A stretch of DNA of 64,000 nt, taken from NCBI GenBank assembly GCA_036874045.1, contig CM072336.1, positions 25,991,501 through 26,055,500 of the forward strand, in the 5' to 3' direction. The DNA is from Cymodocea nodosa (lineage: Eukaryota > Streptophyta > Magnoliopsida > Alismatales > Cymodoceaceae). Below are positions 47,701 to 59,700 of this stretch, piece after piece. How positions within the stretch are numbered: the stretch's first letter is position 1; the number at the start of each line of letters is the position of its first letter. Below the pieces are notes generated by a model. The model was not told the DNA's origin, did no database searches, and was given only the letters and a program-made list of their open reading frames with translations. The position numbers and the translations under genes are program-made.

Positions 47701-50700
47701 AAAAAATTGTCAAAAGTGAACTTTAGCACTCATGGAAGTTAACTTTTCCACATCCAATGTTAGCAAGCAAACAAATAGATAATGAAGAAGAGAAATTGCA
47801 CCATATATTGAAATAGAGGTAATTTTCAAAAAGAATGGAACCTTGTCTGTCTCAATTGCCTGATTTTTAGTCACTAACAAACGGAATATCCTGTAGGCAT
47901 CTTTGCCATACCTCTTAAGCACAGTTGATTCCACCTACAATACAAGAACAACTAATGCTTCTGCATGATAAATAAACAAGAAAAAAAAATAGTACCTCAC
48001 TAATTTGGCAATCCTTAATTATCTCTTTTAAATCTGCAAGATAAAGTAAAATGTCATAATAATTGGAACTAATTATAAAACAGCTCTAAAAACTGTTTTA
48101 TATAATACCAATTGAAAAAATACAGACATACATATGGATCAACAACAATCACATAATGGGCTCTATACAGAGAATATTATCTTTTATATAAAAATTTCAT
48201 GATTAAATTAAAATAAGCATGTTACCAAGGTCCAGAGGAGGCAATAATCATTTACCCATGGAAACAAAACGACAGATACAAATATATAAGAAATGATTGC
48301 AACCACATCAAGACATTAAAGTGAGCTCATTATCTGACTTCAATGCCGCAATCAAATACAAATATAAATTATTTGGAAAATTTATTACCAATAGTATAAA
48401 AGACTGATAGATCCTTGACGGATGACTCGCAACCAAGCTCTTCAAGGATTGCTCTAACATGTTGTCTATTCATTATATGACCTTGAGGATTTGCAATCAA
48501 CCGCTCAAAAATGCAATCCAGTGATGATGATACTTCAATAACATCAGAAAAGTTTGAAAAAAAATGTGAGAATCATAAATTTTATCATAGTAGGAACACA
48601 TAACCAACATTCCTAAAATATAAACTTGCCTAATAAAGAGAGAAATTATCAATAAACACAAGGACCAAACTATCCAAAAAAGATAGAACAAAGAAACTAC
48701 CAAAAACATTCCCCTTTTTTAGAAATTTGGTATGCCCTCTTGACAATTGAAACTTGTCTCAAATAGATGCCGATTGCTTCATTGAGTATGGATACAACAA
48801 AAATAAACTTATTAACCATTAAGTGTCTTGTATGCTATAAAAATGAGCAAATCATAAAAAAGTTTAAAAACTGATAATTACAAAATAAGTTGAAATTATT
48901 TCTCATATCAATCATACATAAAGACAAAATAATAACATTAAATCATTTGTAATCACAATAGTATAACAACATAAAAATTACACGAGATAACAAAAGGACT
49001 TTCAAAGTAATTCTATAGAACTTAAGAATGTAGATGGCAATTCAGTAAATGCACAAGTGCATATGTAATTAAATCAAAAATAAAAACCAAGAAATTTATT
49101 AGATATTGTACAAGTGAAAAAGTGAATGCAGTATAATTTTCATTCCCATGCCATGATTGGAGAAATTTTTATGAAAGAATGCCAATTTTCAAGCATGGAC
49201 TGCACTATTTACTATTTTAGCTAGGTTATTAGTATGCAATATTATGGAAGAAAATGCAAATCATCATTTCTTAAGGGATAAACTAAATGAGCAATTGAAA
49301 ACTAAATTGAATTTAGTTTCAGGAAATAAATAGGAATCATGAGTCAGTCAACAAAGAATTCAATATTCCATCCAATAATAGCTCAAACTTTAATGCATGT
49401 AAAGCTAAACAAACAGTATAGACAGAAATATATAACTCATACATACCAGTATTTCTCTTCAGTTGCTTCACATCACAAGAATCAATCATTGCTTCCAATA
49501 CAACACCAGCATCAAGACACAAGCTGGCCTTCTTAAAAGTTACACAAGTCTACAAAGCAAATCTGAGAAAAATAAATTAACCGTTTAACATGAACCAAAT
49601 TTTCTGGTAGTATAAGGAAACAAAAAGTATTATATTTCTGGAGCAATCATTAGAATGGGATGAAAATTCTAATGGTAGACAATTCAATTGTTTCAACTTT
49701 CAAAGATTGCAGCGGTAATTAAGTAATTCTTTCACAAGGTGGGTACAGCAAATTAGGTTGCTTACAAAGTTAGCTATTAAAAGGAGGAAAGCATGGTTTA
49801 TTACATTGATTAGGGCTTAACTTCATGCCCCCATATAAACTTATACAAGCATCTACACTTTATGAATCTAGAGATTGATGTGTTTAACTCCATAAAGAAA
49901 TCATAGCTAATAAATCCAATAATAATTTTAATGCTCTCCCACAGGCTGGAACACAGAATTGCCATGCCCAGCTTGTTACAAATAGTTTTAAAAATACCCA
50001 AAGATAATCTTTTGCAAAAATATCCACAAATTGCATATAAGAAAAGTATAGAAAAGGCACAAAGTAGTCCTTTCGTATCTGCTTTTCTAACAATGATAGT
50101 CCATCAGTCTTTCATAAAACACTGGATTATTGGGAATAAAGATAGTGGTTTGACATCATAAACACCTTTATGGAAAGCTTCACAGTGATTCAACTCAATA
50201 AGTAAAGATTTGTTCCACATCATACTGCATGTTGACTAAGCCATAGACATATACTTTACAACAACACGATATTTTGCTTCTTACTTCTCCATGTGAGCAA
50301 GTTGCCTTTTACAAAGACAATACCTACAAGTAGATCTTTGATCTCTATTGCATGCATAGCAAGAATCAAAGTACACCATATTGTCAAGGCATGCTTCCTT
50401 CTGAAAATGTACACATTATTCACTGGTGTCTCTTTAACATATGTCAGGACATATGCTCCTCTAGTGGTCAACTTGTGGGTTGTATGTAAACTAGATTAAT
50501 AGTTCAATAATGTAGGAAATAACTGGTGAAGTAATGACTAGGTAAACAAGGTTCCCAATCAATTCAAAGCACTGACCAGCATCATCAAAGGGTTCAGAAC
50601 TGTCATCCCAGAAACATGGGTTTGAATTAGTAGGAGTATACTTAGGCATGCATCCTAGAAGATGCCTCCTAAAAGAGATCAAGTGCATACTTCCACAGAG

Positions 50701-53700
50701 ATAACACCATTTGTCATTCACATGTGCAAATATGATTCCAATTAAGTATTGGACTATCATGTCTTTGACAACAAAACTCTTACCAGGATGTTCACTGATC
50801 ATCGGCATGTCCATAGTCTGTCATAACAACACTCCACATAAACAACAATACATGACCTTTGTTGTTCTACCTGATAAAAACTAGGTGAACCATTACACAT
50901 TGTCCAAAACCAACCTCTGTTGCAATCTAAATGAAGTTCACAGGCCAAGCATGAGGATTATTCTTGAGACCATATATAACCTTCTTTAGTAAGCAATCCT
51001 GGCAACAAACCCCAGAAGTCAATCCATAAACACATGTTCCTGTAGCTCTCTATATAAGAAAGCATTTCAGACATACACGCAAAGCAATTGTAGATCTGTG
51101 CAGCTGGGGTCAGTTTCTGGGGCTATTGGAGAACATATCTTCCTCCAGAAATGAGAAGGTTGTAATCCACCACCAGACCTGGGTTGATATTTGCTGTTTA
51201 TGATACTGACCCAAAGGCCCATATCCTGCCGAAGTGACCTCCAGAGCCACTTCACAAAACAGCAACATTAAAAGTTCCCTCAAGGATCTAACATTAAGTC
51301 CTCCATGACTTCTTGGTTCACACACCAGTACACTTGACAAGGCATATACCTTTCCTCTCCTTAAAGTTACCACTCCATAGTCAACTCCTGAATTTCTTTT
51401 CCAATGAGTTTATAACCCCTGCAGGAATTAGGCAGGCATATTAAAGATTATAACCCCTGCAGGAATATAGACAGATATATTAAAGATTATAACCCCTGCA
51501 GGAAAATAGACAGACATATTAAAGATTGGGATGCTTCTCAACACACTTTTCAAGAGTATCAACCTTCCACCAAAACTAATATATCTGCCCTTCCAGCCCT
51601 CCAACCACTTATCAACCTTGTCTACTAAAACCTCCAATCTGGCCTTCTCAGCTTGCACATAGAGAGCAGCAATCCTAGATAAGGGAGGAGACTCCATGTT
51701 GCACTGTAAAATTCTAGCTGCTTGATCACTGAGGCTGCTGTACACAGATACCCATCACTGAGCTGATGTAATAATTTATCCTAAGCCCTGAAATTAATTC
51801 AAACAGTTTAAGGAGGAATTTTAAATTATGTATTTGATCAACCAAAGGTTCACAAAAGAAGACCATGACATCCACATATGAAGCAAAAAAAACCAAAACA
51901 TTATCACCGCCACATCTCCGTCCCCATATCCATCCATTTCTACTAGCTGCACTGCACATATAGGCAAGAGAATTAACACCAAGATTAAAAAGAAGAGACA
52001 ATGAGTCTCATAGTCTGATCCCATGCATCTAGGAGAAGACAGCCCATGATTTGCCATTGATAAGAACTGAATCTTATGTTAAAGTAATAGATGTCATAGT
52101 CGAAGTCAAGGAAGAATCAAGGGTCCTAAGTGTGGTCAAGGAGCTCCCCAACAAGGAGGCCTTCTAAGCCCAGAATTATCGGATACACCATGTGGAGCCT
52201 CCAAAGGACCTGGGCTCAAAGGTTGTACAGGAAAAAAGGTTGGGGATGCAGCAATCAGAATTCTGACAAGGATGGCAATCAACCCTAAAGAAGGAAACCA
52301 ACGGGAAAGGGGGGAAGCTTCCTCATCAAGCCCAACCTTTCTGCAAAAAAAAAAAATCATCAATTGCATCACCCATTACATCAACCTTACAAGACCAGCA
52401 ATTATCAAGCCACATGTTTGTCAGTTCATACGGCACTGATCCCAATGACCCCAATGCTATTAAAAAGACAAATCTAATCTTTGACTAGATGGACCACTTT
52501 ATTGTTTTTGTTTGATAACAAGAGTATGGATTCTCATCAAACCCTTTTATGCTATGAAGGCTTTTGGTAGCAAGCCCACAAGACTCCACTTAGACCAATA
52601 AGCCCAAAAGGCTGGACTGGACCAGAAGCTTTTGAATTCACTAAATCCAGAGCCACAATGTAGGCCCAACTCAGCATGCAGTCTTGAGCCCAACTCACCA
52701 TCAACACTAGTTGGGATAAGGCAAGAGAGACAAAGAATAGCATGACCTTCTGGTTGGGTTGGGAAACGAAGTCAACTTCTCCAATCTTTAAACTCATAAA
52801 TGAAGATTGCCTTGGAACCAATGGCTCAGGATCATCTAATGGCAAGCTCTATTCCCCATCAAACCCTTGTTGGAGGCTAGAAGGGTGGAACCAGAGGTTG
52901 GCAGGATGAGTTATCAACCAACATGCTTCATTCATAGGCTATCATTTGGAGGGAGAAGTGGCTACTTAAAAGGGCTTAGGAAATTCTAGATGCTAAAGAT
53001 GAGAGTGAAGGTGTGGCATTGGAGGGCATGGACAAAGCCGGTTATTAATGAGAACCCTGAACTGGAATGTTGAGTGGTGTGGCAAGGTGGGCAAGCAAAG
53101 GTTGGTGGGTGAGTTGGTGAGAAAGTATGATGCAGAAATTTTGGTGTTACAAGAGACAATTGGAGCAGTTGAATGGGTCGATCCTTCAAGTGTTACACAC
53201 ACAACGATTCAATAAGGGCTTTCAAGGGATTTTTCTGGTGTATAGTAGGTGTTTTCTGAACCTAGAGGTTGTACTGACGGAGCACATTATCTCAACACTC
53301 TTTGAGAATATAGAAAACTTGAGGTGGGTTCTATGGCTTATGCTCTACAGGATCAAGATCGTAAGAAAATATGTTGGGTAGAGTTGAAGGAAATAAGATA
53401 TGAATGGACTCAACCATGGCTGATCAAGGGATATTTCAACTGCATTAAGCAGCCTTTGTAGAGATCCATTTGGGGGAATTTTACCATATTGATTTGCTTC
53501 AGCTTCTTGATTTGCCAATGGAAGGTGACTCCTTAGAAGAATCTCTAAAAGCAACATACTTTTTCAAGAATTGATAAAGGATATTGGTAGACAGTGGTTG
53601 GGAGTGATCCATACAGAGCAACATCAAACCATATGTCACTTATCTTAAACTTGAACAATGAAGGGCAGCAAAGTCCTTTTAGAATTGAAACCTAATGGAT

Positions 53701-56700
53701 GAGACATGATAGTTTAAAGTTGCTGATTGATGCTAACAATAACAATATTAATATACTAGTATGTAACAATAGTTGTATCAGAAGTAGCAACATGGTCAAT
53801 CATGATGATCATTTAGGAATAAATAGACAAACAGAATCAGTTAAAATGTGCAATTGTGCAAGTAAACGTAAAAAATTTATTTCCATCCGTAAAATTTTGT
53901 TTAATTGGCCAATATCATTTTTTTTGTCTACCTAGGAAATAGGATCAAGTTGGAAATGTGAAACAACAATAAAACTAGAAATAAGTAAAAACAGAATAAC
54001 AGGTTCCTAGAAATGAAGCATACAAACCTTCTTCCTTAGAAAATATATAAACCTCTCAAAATTTGCTCGCCAAAGAACCTCCTTCTCAATAATTGAAGCT
54101 TCAGTCTTTCTATCCATCTCTAGAGCTTCAAATTTTCTCTGAATAAATTCAAGAAAACAAATGAAGAATAAAATTTCCCCTTAGAAACATAAAAAATGTA
54201 TATGACATTGTTGGAGAGTGTTCATTATTCTACCATAATTTGTAAAATTCAAAATAACAAATAATCAAATAAAAGCTTCCCTTTTATGCAAATGGAAAAA
54301 TATGTCTACGATGTTAGTAGATGAGAGTGGTGACAAAGGCTAACATTAAAGAACAAATATGTAAAAGGCATTGGCTAAATACCCACCACCCAGCCATGAG
54401 AATAATGACAGAAAATAGAATCATGTATGCCACAAAAAAGACAGAAAAATAAAGTCTTATCATTCCTACAGACCCGAGCAGAGGTGTTGAACAGCAACAA
54501 AATAAGCTTCAATGAGGTCTGAAACATTCCAGACATGGAAGGAATTGACCATTCCAGGCAGTTGGACCCGGAAGAATGCATCCAAAAAGGTTTCCTTGTC
54601 GATAAACACAGGTCTTGAAGAAGGGTTCCCAGGCAAGGATACTCACAATGGGGGACTTTTATTGAATGTGAGTACCATGACAAAGAGAAGCCTCAACAAT
54701 AACTGCATCATTGTTTTCCTACCTCCTGATGCATCTCTTTCAATTCCAGAAACTTACCAGACTTTTCCCATTTTTCTACATGCCTCCACAATTCCACATA
54801 CACATGGTTCAACTCTTATCAACAGTGGAAATAATGTCCCAATAGACAGAGAAGCGGGTGGAGAAGAGTGGGTGGATGTAAGGAGGATGGGTACTCATGG
54901 TCAAATTGCTGCCTAATTGGCCTGACAAGGATGGTGGGCATCAACATGGCATCTTGTGTCCAAACAGATGGCAATTCTGAACAATAAGAAGGAAGAGACT
55001 CTTCAACTGGCAGTGGATGAGGCCAACAAGGCTCCCTGAAACACATAAAATCCCCCTCACCCTACTACTACTGGTCAAGGATCATAGGAGTAATCAGTGG
55101 GTGAGAATGGAACAAGAAGAGAGCAGGAGGAAAAGATTCCATTCAGGTGTCGTTTCATAAGAAATGGTGGTAGGTGGACCACTGTCTGTGATACTTGGAA
55201 AGGGGTCATTAGGCAAAAGACTACCTAGACCCAGTTAAGTGTCAAAGATTGAGTAGGCTAGGACTCTCAGGTATCACCTAGTGGATCAAATGGTTTCAAA
55301 GTGGCGACTTTCTAGTTCATTTTCTAAATACTCAATGGCAAGAGGAACTACCTACTGAAGTTTACAAGAGAATGGAGGGGGTTGAATGGTCAAAGTGAAT
55401 GGTAGCTGTGCCACATTTTCTGGTTTTAATTAGTCTAAATATCATCATACACATGGGACATTTTGGAAGACCATAGTAAATTCACAGTGTTATAATGGCA
55501 AAAACAAGCCTGGAAGCAGCCTTCACACAGGTAGAATTTTTGGCAGAGTTGTAGACTCCAACAACAATAAAGCTCCTCCATGGAGGAGTGTCATTGGATT
55601 GGGATTTTTAGGATGGGGTTGCAAAACCCCACCAAACAGAGACCTACCAACAACTGAAACTTAGTCTTTGGTAGTCAAGAAGAAGAAGACTGAGAAGACT
55701 TTGATGTAAGGCTCATCTTTCAACAGCTTGACTATGGTATGATAACAAGAAAATAAATGAACCAGTGAAAAAAGTTACTTTGTTTCTTAGAGTGTGTTTG
55801 GGAAGGGCACGATCCCACTCCTCTTGGATTCCAATACATTAAACTAATGTTTGTTATGTTTTAAAAAATAATATCTTTTTCTTGAGAATTTGTGTTCAAA
55901 GAAGCAAAATTTTTCTGCTTCTCCAAATTCTCACCTTAAAAACCGTTACATTTGCTCCATTTGCCAAACCATGCCTTTAGTTACAAGCAATAATAAGTTG
56001 CATTTACCTTGTCACCAACATTCAGGTTAGCTTCTGAAGATGTATCAGCATTTTCGTCCACATTCATGATTCCAGAGAATCTCTCAGCATCTATGGGTGT
56101 TGCAGCTTCTAGGGCCTGTTTTTCTAAAGTCTTCGTCAGAGCAGTCTGAAAAAAGGAAAATATAACATGGTAAGTTTATGTGAACCATTTATATGTGATT
56201 GACTACCATAAATATATGTTCCAATGAGCCAATACTAGATTTAGAAATGTTCTACAACCCTCAATAATAAGCTTACAAAATTACTGCTTAGGAAAATTTT
56301 GCAGCAAAAACTGCTACATTTATATTTGGTACATGTGAGAGCCTCAGTTTGTGGCAAAACAATCCACCAGATTTTAGGATGCATTATAAGGTTGTTTTAT
56401 ACTACTAAGTATTTATGTAATATTATTAGTCCTGTTGTAATAATACATTGTACTCCAATGTATCGATGTATGGTATGTTTCTATTGCAATAAATGTTCAA
56501 AAATTAAAATAAATTATTTGTAAAAGTGTATTGTTGATTATTTTAGTTGTCCTAATTTTTTTGCCAAAATTCATAGTTTTGTAATAGTAGACACATGATT
56601 TTCACAAATTTATTAACAGTTCCACCACAAAGTTTGATCCATGAATATTTTTCAAAGGACCGAAGTCTGACATGACACCAACATTGAAAACCTTGTCTAG

Positions 56701-59700
56701 AATATGTTACCTTCTTTGAGGCAACCCTGACCATAGTTGTGGATCCACCTACCTTCGACCTAGATATGCTTACTATGCATCCTATTACCTTTTCTCAGTG
56801 GCAAGGTATGATATGTGAAAATTGAGAAAAAAGAGGCATACAAAAGTTTTACGCAAGCTGAACACAAAAAAAAGGCAAAAACAAAAGGCAAAAAATAGGT
56901 TCCAGGATGAAACCTCCAAACAAAGAAAAGAGAAAACCATCAATCCCAATCCCTCTCCTTTTTCCCTTTTTCCTTTTCTTCTTTCTCTCTCTCTCCTCCT
57001 CCCCTTCACTTTTTTTCTTTTCTTCTCAATGTGTAGTTCACTCCCTCTCTTTTCTTCTTTCTTCTTCTTCTTCATCGCCTGCCCACCCACTAAAAACCCT
57101 AATGGATTTCAATGGTTTGGATAGAGGCAAAGGTTTTGATGATCAACAACAGATGTGATGATGCAATGGAGGCACAAAGGTAACGATGTGACGAAGGCAA
57201 TGATATGACAAAGGCAACAACACAAGAGACAAAGCTTTGTTGAATCAATCAAACCAGCACACAGATCAACCAATCCAACTTTCCACAGCTTAAAAACATT
57301 TCTAGTTCCAACAACTTCACGAAAAGATAACAATCCTAAAGGAAGGATCATTCAAACCCTAATGATATTTGAAACACATATTGTTTCAATATCATTAATC
57401 CGAAAATCCAATCCAAATCAACAAAGATCAATTTTTTAATCCTTGATTGCTCCACCCACAAACAATGGAATGAATCAGATTATTTGGTGATGACCACGGT
57501 CAGACAAGGCAAATTTCTCATATTTACCTAAAGTCAAATTGGGCCAGATTCTGTCATTGCACCTACCCCAAAACCATAGCTAGCTATCTTAATGACCATG
57601 ATATCACGGTGAGGGGCCTATAAAGATGCCTTATCAATCCCCTATTACAACTCTCCAAAACCAGACTTATGCAACTCCCATGTGAGGAATAATACATTGC
57701 AAAGCAGAAGTGTGACATAAATAAGTTCGAAACATCATTTGTCTTAGAAAAAGGTTCATCATGCAAAGATTCATCAACCATGGGGCTTAATCAAGTAGAA
57801 CTGGGTTGTGCTACTTGATGTTTTGAACAAAAACAAATACATGGAGCCATGCTGATACAACAGAATGTGTCCGAAAGGCTGCCCATCAAATCCCCATTGG
57901 ACATTTGAACTCTTCAAGAGTTTAAGAATGTCCTTTATAATGATTAGTTCAACCAAATGTGTATGAAATAACCTCTAACGTACATTGCTTTAATGATGGA
58001 TTCTGATTACAAACTCTAAAAGGTTATTATGGCATCAAACATTGTCCATGAGAATGGTTAGAAAATTTCAGTAATGTGGCCATAATGGTTTCAAGTGTTG
58101 TAAATCATTCAATGTTTTAGAAAAGGACAACCAGTGGTTGTGTTATTTTGGTCATATAAATGGATACTCTTTAGGGGAAAATTTTAGAGATAGTTTTAGC
58201 GATCATTATTATTTTTGATATCCATTTAAATGGATACTATTTAATAGTAACCTAATTATATAAATATGTAACCCTTGTTTAGCAATAATATAATCCAATA
58301 TTTTCACTCCCAACAGGTATGTTGCATTTTAATTGAAATTTGAGTTACTTGTTTAAATTTAATTCCAATAAAAACAATTTATATATATAGATATATCAAT
58401 TTGACTATCTCTGATGTTGATAGCTATTACATCAAAATTTAATTAATATATATTGTTTATTGAATGAATTGGAACAAGGCATTCAAATACTCAAAAGTAT
58501 ACAGATAATATCCAGAGAAACTAGCGTAATTTAAATAGAGATGCATATTAATATGTGGTTAAGAATTTTAAGGTATGAAACATGCTAGCAAAGCTACTAT
58601 AAATTGGCTTTATTTGCATTCATCATTCACCAATATGACCACATACGCTATAGGGCACCCTATATGGTTGTATCATTCCCATATTGTTGACCAAACAACA
58701 ATAATACTCATAAATATGCACCGTGCAGAACAATTTATAATAAATTGTCAATAATGTACGTAACATATTGACCCTAGAAGAAAAACAATATTATCTATAC
58801 ACAATAGATTTACTAGTATTTGTGGCAGAACAGCAGTTTAGCTAAATTTTTCTATTATTCCACCAAATCACAAAGAATTTGAATTCATTCCATAAAGCAT
58901 GAATATATGATAAAAAATTCAACCCATATGACCATACATAAGGCCACATATTTTGGATTTTCAAATTATAGAGCCCAATGAATGACTATTGTATGGTATT
59001 TAGTTCTCAACTTAGCAAGTTTTTTTGAAGCTTCATTATTTGTAGGTGCAATGAAAGGCTCAGGCTTGGGGCAGCGCTCCACATATTGTGCTTGAACAAG
59101 TTGATTGAAACTTGCAAGCAAAGCATCTCGATCACTAACACTTCCTGCATGGTATCAGAAATCAAAAGTGTATAGCAAAAGAATTCCATTCAATATGCTA
59201 GATGAAAAAAGTGGTCAAAAATCAGTGGCATGAAATAAATATTACTCCTTACAAAAAATCTCATTTAATAAATCCACATTGTTAACAATAAATATAAGAT
59301 GCACCAATATATAATATATCACAGAGCAGTGGTTCTCGGTCACTTAAATGACATTTGAAATACATAAGAATAACAAAAAATCCCCTATATACAATGGGTT
59401 AGTGGATCAGTGATATTTAATGCACGTGGCATTATTTTTTTAAGCTGAATCAAGAATAACCAAAAGATTACAACGAAGGATTACATACTATTATTTTGTT
59501 TCAATAATGGTAAAGAACTTCTTTATGTATTGCTTCGAAATGCTTGTTGCCAAGACACTGAAACAGCTGAACTAGATGGTGTAGCACCGCAGTAAACTTT
59601 AGAGCTCATTGAAACATACCTTGCTTTGATGTAGCACGTTCTATGAGCTGCTCAAAAGTAAGCCTACCATGCTGAAGGAGACCCTCAAGAAGAACCTCAC

